From Planctomycetaceae bacterium (GTDB lineage Bacteria > Planctomycetota > Planctomycetia > Pirellulales > Thermoguttaceae), in assembly GCA_012719125.1 (NCBI GenBank), contig JAAYAY010000123.1:1-62475 (forward strand): a DNA stretch of 62,475 nt. The letters run 5' to 3'. Below the pieces are notes generated by a model that was not told the origin of the DNA, ran no database searches, and saw nothing but the letters and a program-made list of their open reading frames with translations. Of this stretch, positions 43,397-52,866 are shown piece by piece (the stretch's first letter is position 1; each line of letters opens with the position of its first letter). A program made the translations under genes and the position numbers.

Positions 43397-45049
43397 CTAC
43401 TGCACATCCCAGGGGCTGATTTGCACCGGTTCGTGGGGTTTTGTCTCGGCGGCGAGTTGTTCGTCTTCCTCGGCAACGCGGACCGGCTTGGCAATCCGCA
43501 CGTGGCGCACTTCGTGCAGGATTCCCGGCAGATTCAGCACGAACACGATCAGTGCCGTCAGCGGGACGACCGTCAGGAGGACGGGCGCCTCCAGCGGCAT
43601 GGTGCCGCCCTCGGCGATGTGAGCCGACGACCAGAATGGGTTGGTGATCTGAAGGAGGGAGTAGCCGCCGAATCCTCCGCTGTCGACGATCGACTCCACA
43701 ACGAACGGCCCGGCCGTTCCGGCCGTGATGAGCAGGACCTGAATCAGCGCCGCAACGAACAGGGTGCCCTGGGTGAAGCGGCGGAGGAAGCGAACGAAGA
43801 TCAGGCTGATGCCCATGTAGGCGATTACATAGGCCGGTGCAAGCACGGAGAAGGCAAAGATCTTCTCCATGTCGGTGCTGCTCGTGCTGCCGCCGAGGCC
43901 GCTGGCCATGCCGATCAGCAACATGACACATGTGGTCACGCAAGCGGCGATCAACCCGCAGCAGGCGAACATGTAGCCGGTTCCCGGGCCCGGGTTGAAC
44001 CAGGTGAGCACGGCCCGGCCGAGGAAGCTCTGCGGCAAGCCCCGCTTGACGCGCATCGACAACTCCGGCCACTCGCCGATCATCAGGGCCCCCATCACCG
44101 CCCAATGAAAGGCCATGCAGGACACCAGACCGTAGAGGATCTCTTCATCCATGACCTCCACGGTGAAGTAGATGTAACCGAACCACGCGATGAGGCATGC
44201 ATGCTGGATGAGCATGATGACCCGCAGCCTGGTCGAACGATTATCGCTGACAAACGTGATCTGGGCCACGGCCGCGTAGAACACGAGGGCGAAGTAGGTC
44301 AGGTAGGCGGTCAGCAACATGCCCATGACCATCCAGAACTCATCGTCGCCGAACATGTAGTCGCCGTCGAACACGAGATTGCTGGTGATCCCGATTCCGA
44401 TGAAGAAGACGATCAGCAGACCCACGATCAACACGACCGAAAGCAAGACCTGCCAGTGCTTCTCGCCCGTCAACGTTCCCACCAGCAAGCCGATCACCGA
44501 GAGTCCCAAGGCTCCCAGCACGGCATAGACGACCACGAACAGAATCGTGGGCATCGAGATGCCTCGCAGCATGTAGGTGAAGGCTAGGCAAGGCGCGATC
44601 GCCGACGTGTAGATTGCCACCTGCACGACGGCGCTGCCCAGCTTGCCGCTGACGATCTGCCGTGGACTCAGTCCCGTGATCGACAGAAGCTCGTACGTGC
44701 GTTCCTCCTGCTCGCTGGCCAGCGAACGGAAGGCGCCGAACGGTACAAACACGCCGACGGCCGCGGCCAGGATGCAGTAGTAACCCACGAACATGGCGGG
44801 GCCCGACTGGCTGTAGCCGCCGTCCACCTCCATCATCACCAGCCCGATCAACGACCATCCCCAGGCGGCGATCAGCAGCAAACCGAACGTCAGCACGAAC
44901 TGGCGACTCTTCAGTGCCTGGCGGGTTTCTTTGACGAGAATCGGGTTGAGTCGCTCCCCCAGCCAATCGAAGACACGATCCATCCGATTGTCTGTCCTCG
45001 GAACGGGGATCGTTCGATCGGCAAAGGGAGTGGTGACGTCTGCGCTCAT
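43397..45049 (-). CDS. ABC-2-type transporter permease
   Basis: 550 residues with about twelve hydrophobic helices, in blocks typical of ABC-2 permeases of the gliding/Nos type. The cytoplasmic start NPILVKETRQALKSRQFVLTF is the usual amphipathic entry, and SLASEQEERTYELLSITGLSPRQIVSGKLGSA is the coupling-helix region that contacts the ATPase. Its start overlaps the end of the ATPase gene by 4 nt (45046-45049), so the two are translated together. Substrate unknown. Confidence 0.93.
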   Translation of the reverse strand: MSADVTTPFADRTIPVPRTDNRMDRVFDWLGERLNPILVKETRQALKSRQFVLTFGLLLIAAWGWSLIGLVMMEVDGGYSQSGPAMFVGYYCILAAAVGVFVPFGAFRSLASEQEERTYELLSITGLSPRQIVSGKLGSAVVQVAIYTSAIAPCLAFTYMLRGISMPTILFVVVYAVLGALGLSVIGLLVGTLTGEKHWQVLLSVVLIVGLLIVFFIGIGITSNLVFDGDYMFGDDEFWMVMGMLLTAYLTYFALVFYAAVAQITFVSDNRSTRLRVIMLIQHACLIAWFGYIYFTVEVMDEEILYGLVSCMAFHWAVMGALMIGEWPELSMRVKRGLPQSFLGRAVLTWFNPGPGTGYMFACCGLIAACVTTCVMLLIGMASGLGGSTSSTDMEKIFAFSVLAPAYVIAYMGISLIFVRFLRRFTQGTLFVAALIQVLLITAGTAGPFVVESIVDSGGFGGYSLLQITNPFWSSAHIAEGGTMPLEAPVLLTVVPLTALIVFVLNLPGILHEVRHVRIAKPVRVAEEDEQLAAETKPHEPVQISPWDVQ

Positions 45050-45996
45050 TGGACGAGACCCTTGGTGACTTGCATGAAGACGTCTTCCAGTGTTCTCCGC
45101 CGAGCCCCAAAGGCCACGACCCGAAACCCGTCGTGAATCATCGCTCTGAGAATATCGGCTTCGTCGGTCTCACTCCCGGCGAGGACGAAGCGGACCAGGC
45201 CCCCGTCCACCTTGATCTCCGAAACGGAGGGCCGGTTCGCCAGCCAATCGGGCAGCCCGTCCACACCGCTGAGCACACGGACTTCCACGAGATTAGTGTC
45301 TCGGCGGAGCCCGCCCTGGATCTCATCGACACTCCCCACCGCGATGAGCTTGCCCCGCTCGATAATGCCCACCGTATCGCATATTTCGGCCAGCTCGGTG
45401 AGAATGTGTGAACTGATCAGAATCGCCTTACCCTGGTCGGCCAGGGTGCGGATCATCTCGCGCAGTTCGATCCGTGCCCGCGGATCGAGGCCGGCCGCCG
45501 GCTCGTCGAGAACCATCACGGGCGGATCGTGGATCAGCGAGCGGCCCAGGCATAGACGCTGCTTCATGCCCTTGGACAGGCCGTCGATCGGCTTCTCCGC
45601 CAGCACATCCAGCCCAGTGAAGCTCATCACACGGTCGATCGCCTGCTTCCGCTGCTTGCCGCGAAGATGATAGGCCCGGGCGAAGAAATCCAGATATTCC
45701 CGCACGTCGATGTTTGAATAGGTCGTGAAGTAGTCGGGCATGAAGCCCAATCGTCCCCGCACTCGATCGGGATCGTTGACCACGGAAAAACCGTCGACGT
45801 AGGCATCGCCGGCGGTGGGCAGATCGAGCGTCGCCAGAATCCGCATGCTGGTCGTCTTGCCGGCCCCGTTGGGGCCGATGTAGCCGAACACCTGGCCTCG
45901 TTCGACCTGGAAGGAGATGTTGTTGACGGCACGCGTGGTCCCGAAGAACCGGTGCAACTGCCGCAACTCGATCATGGGATGGGAACCGTCCATCAA
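45046..45996 (-). CDS. ABC transporter ATP-binding protein
   Basis: 316 residues. Walker A is GPNGAGKTT, the signature is LSKGMKQRLCLGRSL, Walker B is PVMVLDEPAAGLDP, and the H-loop region is ILISSHILTELAEICD. A C-terminal regulatory extension of about 90 residues follows the nucleotide-binding domain, common in exporters of the CcmA class. MIELRQLHRFFG at the eighth codon (45975) is an alternative start. It pairs with the downstream permease. Confidence 0.96.
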   Translation of the reverse strand: MMDGSHPMIELRQLHRFFGTTRAVNNISFQVERGQVFGYIGPNGAGKTTSMRILATLDLPTAGDAYVDGFSVVNDPDRVRGRLGFMPDYFTTYSNIDVREYLDFFARAYHLRGKQRKQAIDRVMSFTGLDVLAEKPIDGLSKGMKQRLCLGRSLIHDPPVMVLDEPAAGLDPRARIELREMIRTLADQGKAILISSHILTELAEICDTVGIIERGKLIAVGSVDEIQGGLRRDTNLVEVRVLSGVDGLPDWLANRPSVSEIKVDGGLVRFVLAGSETDEADILRAMIHDGFRVVAFGARRRTLEDVFMQVTKGLVQ

Positions 45997-46003
45997 TCAG
46001 CCT

Positions 46004-48241
46004 CTACCACGAACCGATAACCAGATGAAGCGACGCTTCAGGACGCGCGATCGTTGTGCCCAACTCGACTTCCGGACTGAGCCGCGCAACGGCCGCGTAA
46101 CTGCCCGGCGGCAGTCCGTCGAGCCGCGAGGGTGAGGTTTGTGCGATCTCCTGAATCGCCCCCTCCATGAGACTGGTGCCGACCATGGGAGCCGGGCCGT
46201 TCCCCCCATAGCTGTTGTAATAGTAGTAGCGACGGTTGTAAGAGTACTGGTAGTCCGTAGGATCCACGCCCGGAGGATTCACCATCTTGACTTCATGGAT
46301 CTTGGCCTGAAGATCCGCGAAGGCATCCGCCGGCACGGCGGTTGCTGCGTGAGTCTTCGTGCCGTCCGCGAGGTCCGTGGCCCAATAGATGGTCCCATCC
46401 TTGTCGCGCAGCACCAGCAACTCCACGTCCGTACCCAAGCGATTCTCGATTGCCAGGCCCTCCGCCGATGCTTGCCCCACGCCGATGCCGAGTTGCGACT
46501 TCCGCGAACGCACGGTCAGGAATTGGGTGGGGGTGCGCGACCGCAGCCAGCCGTTGGTCAGTTTCTGCCCCTGATACCAGACCAGATCGCGATCGCCGTT
46601 GGCCAGATCCCCAACGAAAGCCTGAATGGGGTAGACCGCCACGTCCTCCGGGAACGTCAATCCGTCTCCCGGGGCCAAGCCGGAATAGTAGGAAAGCCGA
46701 GCCCAGCACTCCGTTTGCCCCGTTGCCTGGTTGATCCGCGTCACGCTCCGCACGCGAACGCGAGTTCCCAAGCCGTCGGAGAAGATCGCGTAGGCAAACA
46801 AGGCCAAGGTCACCGCGGCGGCGCTCACGGGAACCGTGACCACCAGGAGATGCAGACGCCGGAACCGCCGCAGCAGGTAATAGTTGAAGGGCCCGATCGC
46901 CAGGACGAACAGGGAGATCAGCACCCGGAATGCATTGAGCGGCGCCTTGCCGACCCCCTCGATCAGGAACTTGAAGAAATCGGCGTTGTCCTGCTGGAGG
47001 GATATCCCGTGCCGCTGATACCAGATCACTCGCCGGCTGGTCAGGTGGTTGCACAGCCATGCCCAGAACCCTGGATCCTCGTCGAAGGGCTTGTCTTCGG
47101 CAATGGCCACCAGCATTCCCATCTCGTAGGGGCGAGAAACGAACGGCGCGGTGCTGGGAACCTCGGGACGCGTCGGCTTCTTTGCCGGTTTCTCGACCTC
47201 GGGCTCTTCGCGAATCGTAACGGTGGGATTCCCGTACGGGTTATAGTACCCCGGCTGAACAACCTCAGAAATGTCCTGGTAGGGCCCCAGGGCCTCGGCC
47301 CCGATCCCCTCCACCTTCTTGCCGAACTGATTCGAACGAGGGGACTGCCACGGGCTCCGCGATTTGCTGGTGTTCCCGTCCCCTGCCGGCAGACCGACCA
47401 GCCGCTCCAATAGTCCGCGATGTTCCCACTCCGCCCCCACGCCAAACACGAGCAGATTTCCACCGGCGGCCGTCCAGTCGAGCAGGGCCCGAAAACCGTC
47501 CGGTTGAGCCTTCTTCATGGTCTGCAAATCGTCGAGCGAAAGGCAGATCATGTCGAGCGCCGAGAAGTCGATCCACCGCGACGGCATGTCTTTGACGCCG
47601 ACCATGTGAAACGTCGGCAACGGATACTGCCCGCTTTGTTGCGGAGGATTCATGTTGACGTTAAGGAATAATCGGCCCAGACTACTCGTGGCCACGTTCT
47701 GATCGGAGACGAGCAACACCCGGGGCATCATTTCCATATGAGCGTTGGACTGAAAAGACCCGCTCCCCGAAAGCCCCTTGACGTTGCGTCCCCCTTCCCC
47801 CACGCGGAAACCGTAGTTGGTGTGTCCGATCATGTAGGGAACGGACAGAGTGGTCGTTACCGGTCCCGCCCCGGCCGGCAATTCGATGTCTTGAACGACG
47901 CGAATCTCATCCTCGCGACCACGGTTAAAGTCGATGGTTGTGAATTCGAAGACGAGAGTGCGATCGGCGACGGAGGCGAGTGTGGGAACCACGGTAACCC
48001 GCACGGGCCGATAGCCCGCACCGTCCGGCCATTGGGTTTCAACGTCGATCCGCAAACCGCCCCCGACGGCACGATTGGTGATACCTGATTGTGCGCGGAG
48101 CGGTTCGGCACGGAATGCGGCAAATGCCGTCAGTAGCAGCACGAAGAACGTTTTCCACCTGATCCGGCCGTGCTGCCGACGCGTTTGCGCCTTCGCCGGT
48201 CCGGACATTGACCCACCCATCATGATCAGCGATTCCCCCAC
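46004..48241 (-). CDS. Large exported/membrane protein linked to the ABC exporter
   Basis: 745 residues opening at GTG 48241, directly abutting the preceding gene's stop; ATG 48223 is a likely alternative. A signal segment (FFVLLLTAFAAF) precedes a beta-rich exterior domain. Near residues 215-260 is a Rossmann-like piece (DMICLSLDDLQTM, LLDWTAAGGNLLVFG) that recalls the glutamine-amidotransferase-like domain of GldG-type partners. Two helices at about 435-485 (LISLFVLAIGPFNYYLLRRF) anchor it, followed by a second exterior beta domain with a Tyr-rich loop (YNRRYYYYNSYG). Eight bp separate it from the ATPase gene. Role unknown; an exporter accessory protein is inferred. Confidence 0.85.
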   Translation of the reverse strand: MGESLIMMGGSMSGPAKAQTRRQHGRIRWKTFFVLLLTAFAAFRAEPLRAQSGITNRAVGGGLRIDVETQWPDGAGYRPVRVTVVPTLASVADRTLVFEFTTIDFNRGREDEIRVVQDIELPAGAGPVTTTLSVPYMIGHTNYGFRVGEGGRNVKGLSGSGSFQSNAHMEMMPRVLLVSDQNVATSSLGRLFLNVNMNPPQQSGQYPLPTFHMVGVKDMPSRWIDFSALDMICLSLDDLQTMKKAQPDGFRALLDWTAAGGNLLVFGVGAEWEHRGLLERLVGLPAGDGNTSKSRSPWQSPRSNQFGKKVEGIGAEALGPYQDISEVVQPGYYNPYGNPTVTIREEPEVEKPAKKPTRPEVPSTAPFVSRPYEMGMLVAIAEDKPFDEDPGFWAWLCNHLTSRRVIWYQRHGISLQQDNADFFKFLIEGVGKAPLNAFRVLISLFVLAIGPFNYYLLRRFRRLHLLVVTVPVSAAAVTLALFAYAIFSDGLGTRVRVRSVTRINQATGQTECWARLSYYSGLAPGDGLTFPEDVAVYPIQAFVGDLANGDRDLVWYQGQKLTNGWLRSRTPTQFLTVRSRKSQLGIGVGQASAEGLAIENRLGTDVELLVLRDKDGTIYWATDLADGTKTHAATAVPADAFADLQAKIHEVKMVNPPGVDPTDYQYSYNRRYYYYNSYGGNGPAPMVGTSLMEGAIQEIAQTSPSRLDGLPPGSYAAVARLSPEVELGTTIARPEASLHLVIGSW

Positions 48242-48601
48242 CTAGTTCGACATCCCATCCCCCGCCCGATCCCACTCGTCAACAACGACGGCTTCGACGG
48301 CACTCTCGGTTGCTGGCCTCAGGACTGCCCCCGCAAAGGGTGAACTGGTACCGGCCAGCGTCGTTCTACCCACTCGCAGGGGACGATTCAACAGCGGTGC
48401 GGTCACCACCGAAAACACCCACAAAATGAAGAAGAACGCGGCGTATGTCACCAGGGCGACTGCGACAGCCCCCACTCCGAGGCTGATCCCAATCGCCCAC
48501 CCTTGCCCTCGCCAAGCCAGCCCCACGACGGAAAACACGCCGGACAGCGCCGCAGTGATTCCGAGCATCAACCGAATCGAGTACTGGGGCAAGAGTTTCA
48601 T
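48242..48601 (-). CDS. Small membrane protein of the ABC cluster
   Basis: I start at ATG 48601 (MKLLPQYSIRLMLG); the frame continues upstream through a dispersed repeat, which argues against the longer form. The 119-residue product has two hydrophobic helices (LGITAALSGVFSVVGLAW and VAVALVTYAAFFFILWVFSV) and a soluble C-terminal tail. It is the first gene of the minus-strand ABC group. No family recognised. Confidence 0.7.
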   Translation of the reverse strand: MKLLPQYSIRLMLGITAALSGVFSVVGLAWRGQGWAIGISLGVGAVAVALVTYAAFFFILWVFSVVTAPLLNRPLRVGRTTLAGTSSPFAGAVLRPATESAVEAVVVDEWDRAGDGMSN

Positions 48602-49032
48602 GGCCTCGATTCTCTCAGAAACGACCGGAAATGCAAGGGAACGGGCCGATTGCCCGGCCGGTGCATGAACTTCACCTGCACCCCGCCCGGCATTCCCGCA
48701 AAAGCGGGAATCCAGAAACAATATCACACGCTATTCATGATCTGGACTCCCGTCTTCGCGGTCTACTCGTCCTATTCGTCGCCGACTCGGACTTCTTGCG
48801 GGTACGTAGTCATCGCCACGGTCTTCGGCATGTTCTGCTCAGTCGTTGTAGCCTTGCGAGGCATCCCTTCAGCCTGGCATGTTGCCGAACGTCCACAAAT
48901 GCCACCGGAGGCGCTGCCTGGCGAAACCAATCGTCCCCGCCGGGGTTAGGTTCTCCGTGCCGGTGACTGAGTTGGCGCAGGGACGAGAATGGGCGAAAGT
49001 CCGCACGGTGCGGATGTCTTCCGGAGATTGAG
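48602..49032. other. Divergent intergenic region with a REP-like element
   Basis: No gene is supported in these 431 bp between two divergent genes. The only notable structure is the repeat at 48683-48719, described separately. Confidence 0.5.
48683..48719 (-). repeat. REP-like palindromic element, copy 1
   Basis: ATTCCCGC (48692-48699), loop AAAA, GCGGGAAT (48704-48711). Read on the minus strand it shares GTTTCTGGATTCCCGC and GCGGGAATG-CGG-CGG with the copy at 57472-57508. The same palindromic core is widespread as a dispersed repeat in bacterial genomes. Confidence 0.85.
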
Positions 49033-50211
49033 ATGGCAAGGCGCATGAATTGGGCCCTCATTGGGCCTGTAATCTGTTTGACCCTTCTATCGGGGGAAAC
49101 CAGGAGTCAGGAACCTGATCCGCCTGATGAGGCAGCGCCGGAGGTTCTCAAGACCGACCCGATCAATTCTGGCTATGTGATCCTGGACGGCCGTTATCTG
49201 CCTCCTCCCTACACACTCGAAGAGCGGGGCGATTCGCTCTGGGTGAACGATCGCTTGGCAATCGCCGACTGGTTTGCACGTCCGGTGGCCAGGAACAATC
49301 ACGACGGTCCGCCGAGGGGGGGCCGAGGGCCTGAGCGATGGGCGGAGGACGAGGAGACGTTTGCTCCCCCTCCTCGAGCGGACCGGGACAGTCGGCGCCG
49401 GGGCCCGCCGCGCCGGGGCCAGTGGGGTTGGGCGCCGGCCTCTCCCCAACGGCCCACGCTGGCTCGATTGGAGAGAGATCTCAAGCGAGAATGCTTTCTT
49501 CTGGGCGGCAGTACCATCCGCGGCTGCCTACTGACGGAAGACGAGGCAACCAGCGTTCTTGCGACGCTGACCACAGAGTTTCCGGCCCAGGACAGAGTCC
49601 AGATACTGCTTGACGACCTGCCTGACCAGATGGACGAAGCCGATTGGCTGTCTTTGATCCAGAGCTTCCAGCCGTCCGAGGAGCTGATGGCTCGGATTGG
49701 TCCCAGGGTCGCACGTCTCCGGGAAGTCATGGCCGAGAACTATGCCCAACACAGGGCGATCGTGGACTCCGTCTTCTGGACATCACGACCGGTGAAATAC
49801 CTGATCACGCTCATGGCCATGGGGCTCGTGGTCGCCGCCTGCGGTACGCTCTTGAACCACCGGCCCACCGCACGCGCGGCCTGGACGGAAATCGACACGG
49901 CCGGCGAAGGTATTCCCATCGTCGTGCGAAGCGTCGTTCTTCTAATCCTTTTGGGAGTTTTCGATCTCGGCTGTACTCTGATCGCTCAGCAAGCGGGCGG
50001 ATTCACCGAGATGAACCCGTTGGGACAACGACTTGCCGGCGCCCCCTTGCTGCTGACCGCCTTCAAACTCGCCACGCTGCTCGGGGCGTGCGGCATTCTG
50101 TATGCACTGCGTCGCTACCGCGGCGCCCAGGTCGCGGCCTGGTGGATGTGCATCCTCTGCACGGTCCTCACCTTCCGCTGGCTCACGTATAACTCGATGT
50201 TTATGACGTGA
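49033..50211 (+). CDS. Membrane protein with DUF5658-like C-terminus
   Basis: 392 residues; CCGGAGATTGAG precedes the ATG. A signal segment (WALIGPVICLTLLSG) is followed by a soluble part with an Arg/Gly/Pro/Asp-rich disordered stretch (residues 90-145) and a helical domain (TEDEATSVLATLTTEF, MDEADWLSLIQSF). The C-terminal 140 residues contain four helices; GVFDLGCTLIAQQAGGFTEMNP fits the D-x-x-x-T ... E-x-N-P signature of DUF5658. Function unknown. It stands alone between divergent and convergent neighbours. Confidence 0.85.
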   Translation: MARRMNWALIGPVICLTLLSGETRSQEPDPPDEAAPEVLKTDPINSGYVILDGRYLPPPYTLEERGDSLWVNDRLAIADWFARPVARNNHDGPPRGGRGPERWAEDEETFAPPPRADRDSRRRGPPRRGQWGWAPASPQRPTLARLERDLKRECFLLGGSTIRGCLLTEDEATSVLATLTTEFPAQDRVQILLDDLPDQMDEADWLSLIQSFQPSEELMARIGPRVARLREVMAENYAQHRAIVDSVFWTSRPVKYLITLMAMGLVVAACGTLLNHRPTARAAWTEIDTAGEGIPIVVRSVVLLILLGVFDLGCTLIAQQAGGFTEMNPLGQRLAGAPLLLTAFKLATLLGACGILYALRRYRGAQVAAWWMCILCTVLTFRWLTYNSMFMT

Positions 50212-50219
50212 CCCGGCAT

Positions 50220-51335
50220 TCACCGTTCCGCCGCAGCCGTTCGTGAGCGAGCATGTGGGGTGGGAATCGCGTGGCTGACGGGGCTGGTCTGCCAATCGAC
50301 GCCCAGCATGAGCACGTTGATTCCGGAGCCGATTCCGAGCATCGCGACGCGGTCGTTTGGCTGCAGATGCCCCTGCTCGATGCCCATGGCGGCGGCCGTC
50401 GGCAACGCCACAGAACCGGTGTTGCCCAATTGGCTGACCGTCGCATAGTCGACCGAGAGATCGAGGCCCAGCGATTCGAAGAGGAGTTTCTGATGAGCCC
50501 GGCCGACCTGGTGGCAGAACGTCTTGTCCACTTCGGAAGCTTCCCAGCTCAATTCGGCGAGGAAGTCGTTGAAGGCCTCTTTGGCGGCAGCAATCCCTTC
50601 GTGCATCAGTCGTTCCGAATCCGTCCACATGAGCGGCTTCATGTCGTCGCCGCCCGACTCGTCGCGACCGCTCTGGCACAATTGGCAGTGATCGGTCGCG
50701 GTCCGCACCACGCCGCCCAGCAACCGGTTACCGGTCCGGCTGAAATCGCGGTCGGCGAGCAAGATCGCGGCGCTGCCCGAGCCGATGGTGAGGGAAGCCA
50801 CAGCCAGCTTGACGTCCTTTCGCGTCAGGCTGGTGTCGCTGTTGAGGCGCGCGATCGTTGTCTCGACCAGGGTGCGGCTGCTTTCGGTGCCCACAACCAA
50901 CCCCGCACGGATTTGCCCCAACTCGATCATGTTGGCCACCTGGACGACGCCGTTCAGCAGACCCAGGCAAGCGTTGGAGACGTCGTACACCATGCACTCG
51001 GAAGGGAGGCCCAGGCCGTGATGGACGCCGCTGGCCGTGGCTGGCTCCAGGAAGTCGCGGCAGACTGAACCGTGGACCAGGACCCCGATTTCCCGCCGGT
51101 CGATGCCGCTGGTGCGAATCGCCTTCTCGCCCGATTCGATACTCTTCTCGCTGATCGTGGTACCGGGCAGCCAGAACCGCCTCTGGACGATGCCGGTCAT
51201 CAACTCGAGGCGACCCTCGGGCAGACGCAAGCGGCGATACAGCGGTTCGAGCCTCGCCTCCAGATCGGCCGAGGTGACCACTTCCTCCGGAAGCGTGTAG
51301 CTGACGGTTTCCAGGCAAACGTTTTGATACCGCAT
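50220..51335 (-). CDS. 3-oxoacyl-ACP synthase III / OleA-like ketosynthase
   Basis: I start at ATG 51335 (MRYQNVCLETVSYTLP), with GAGG upstream; the longer frame to 51476 is not thiolase-like. The 371-residue protein has the FabH/OleA fold with an intact catalytic triad: Cys in DVSNACLGLLNG, His in FCHQVGRAHQ, Asn in LGNTGSVALP. The N-terminal YRRLRLPEGRLELMTGI is typical of the planctomycete OleA-like subgroup. It may do head-to-head or starter condensation of acyl chains; the usual oleBCD genes are not nearby. It lies tail-to-tail with the DUF5658-like gene. Confidence 0.93.
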   Translation of the reverse strand: MRYQNVCLETVSYTLPEEVVTSADLEARLEPLYRRLRLPEGRLELMTGIVQRRFWLPGTTISEKSIESGEKAIRTSGIDRREIGVLVHGSVCRDFLEPATASGVHHGLGLPSECMVYDVSNACLGLLNGVVQVANMIELGQIRAGLVVGTESSRTLVETTIARLNSDTSLTRKDVKLAVASLTIGSGSAAILLADRDFSRTGNRLLGGVVRTATDHCQLCQSGRDESGGDDMKPLMWTDSERLMHEGIAAAKEAFNDFLAELSWEASEVDKTFCHQVGRAHQKLLFESLGLDLSVDYATVSQLGNTGSVALPTAAAMGIEQGHLQPNDRVAMLGIGSGINVLMLGVDWQTSPVSHAIPTPHARSRTAAAER

Positions 51336-51984
51336 GGGCCTCGTCGTTCCACTGGTTTGCAGGCAGAGCACCGCCGAATACTTGGCCTGCCGCGGGCAAT
51401 CGGCAGACCCTTCAGCATACCGAGGGGATGTCGACACGTAAACCGAAACCGGAAGCCCAGAGAACGCACCCCTCATAAGAGTGCTAGCAATGCTATCCGT
51501 ACACTATCTTGTAAGCAAGCATTGAAGCAACACAAAATAAGGGGGATTGCTTGCAGTCTGCTTCCTCTATCCATAAACTGCGTACCGACTTGCACGAGCA
51601 AGTCTACGCGACAATCTGCAGAAAGGTTCGGAACAGAGACGTCGGTCAGGAACAAAGACTGTTCACCGACGACTTGTCTCAGACGAGACGTTGCACACTG
51701 GGGAAGTATTCGATGAAGAGGATGTCATCGCCCCCTCGAATGGGCAGTATCGGCAGGAGGCCGTTACCGAGAGCAAACGCGATCGGTGCGCTACTGTCCC
51801 CAACTTGGGTTGTCGCTCTTTTCAGCGTCCGGGCTCTCGCAAAGCCGGCGTTCCTGTTCCGCACGCAGGGACCCCGTGTGGAGAACCACCCGCAACTTCC
51901 AGCCGGGACGGCTGGTGAGCCCGATTTCTATCTCTCTCACTTCCCAACCAGTTCGGCACAGGATGTGTCGAAGGAGGAATCTCG
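51336..51984. other. 649-bp divergent intergenic region
   Basis: No gene is supported. The stretch 51480-51560 is AT-richer than its surroundings and has short palindromes: TAGCA-A-TGCTA (51485-51495) and GCAAGCA (51515-51521) with TGCTTGC (51548-51554). These could be operator sites for the divergent ketosynthase and PuuD-like genes. Confidence 0.4.
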
Positions 51985-52731
51985 ATGGCCAAGAAACCGT
52001 TGATCGGCCTGAACGCTGACTTTCGCTCCGCTCGAAGGGACTCGCCCGCATTCAGTTTTCTCTGCTCGGGCTACTACGACGCGCTCAGTCAGATGGGCGC
52101 CGTTCCCGTAGTGATTCCACCGCTCCGTGATGAAGATGATATTCAGCAAGTGCTGGATGCCCTTGATGGCGTCGTGATGATTGGTGGATACGATCTTGAC
52201 CCCCGGCGCGACGGCTACATGCTGCATGCGTCGGTTCGTCCCCTCGAAGAACGGCGAGAGGATTTCGACCGCACGTTGATCGCGCTGGTGGCCGACCGCC
52301 GCCTCCCCTTCTTCGGCATCGGCGTCGGCATGCAGCTCCTCAACGTTTCGCAGGGTGGCACCCTGTTCCTGCATATTCCCGAGGATCTGCCCAAGGCCTT
52401 GCCCCATCTGGATACGATGGATCGGTCCCATCGTCATGCCCTCGAAGTGGAGCCCGGTTCGCTCATGGAACGCGTTTACGGCGACGGCGAAATCCGCGTC
52501 AACAGCATGCACCACATGGCGATCGACGACCTGGCCCCCGGGTTCATCGCCACAGCCCGTTGCCCCGACGGCGTCGTCGAGGCCATCGAGAGCACGATGG
52601 AGGAGTGGTTCGCCTTCGGCACGCAGTTCCATCCCGAATGCGATTCCGCTTCCGCTCTCGACATGCGAGTCTTCGAAGAGTATGTGCTCGGAATAACCGG
52701 CCAGGTTTCCGAGATGCGGATGGTTGCCTAG
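51985..52731 (+). CDS. Peptidase C26 / PuuD-like amidotransferase-fold protein lacking its nucleophile
   Basis: 248 residues; GGAGG ends 7 nt before the ATG. The class I glutamine-amidotransferase fold is clear: LDGVVMIGGYDLDP (oxyanion side), MQLLNVSQGGTLF, NSMHHMAID, and QFHPE with catalytic His and Glu. The family nucleophile elbow G-I-C-R-G reads GIGVGMQ here (52318-52338), so the catalytic Cys is replaced by Gly. The protein therefore probably cannot hydrolyse gamma-glutamyl amides and may bind a ligand or partner. I recall a similar substitution in related planctomycete proteins but cannot verify it. Confidence 0.92.
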   Translation: MAKKPLIGLNADFRSARRDSPAFSFLCSGYYDALSQMGAVPVVIPPLRDEDDIQQVLDALDGVVMIGGYDLDPRRDGYMLHASVRPLEERREDFDRTLIALVADRRLPFFGIGVGMQLLNVSQGGTLFLHIPEDLPKALPHLDTMDRSHRHALEVEPGSLMERVYGDGEIRVNSMHHMAIDDLAPGFIATARCPDGVVEAIESTMEEWFAFGTQFHPECDSASALDMRVFEEYVLGITGQVSEMRMVA

Positions 52732-52866
52732 CTTCGCTGCCGGGATCACTCTCGCTCATAAGAACAACCCTCCTGCGCTGCGTCGACCCAGCCCGCCTTC
52801 CATCGGTCCACCTCCGCCGATGGAGCGGGCTGTGCCGGCGCGAGTCCGAAAGGCCGGTTTTCTCGA

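Noticed and set aside
40527-44105. Very long minus-strand frame (about 1190 codons)
   Set aside because: It lies antisense to the heparinase-like gene and out of frame with the ABC permease; a GC-rich shadow of real genes.
48631-48966. Plus-strand small frames in the 48602-49032 gap
   Set aside because: They run through the REP-like repeat and have no start signal or protein-like composition.
51551-52003. Plus-strand frame ahead of the PuuD-like gene
   Set aside because: No ribosome binding site, no recognisable features, and it overlaps the well-supported start at 51985 in another frame.
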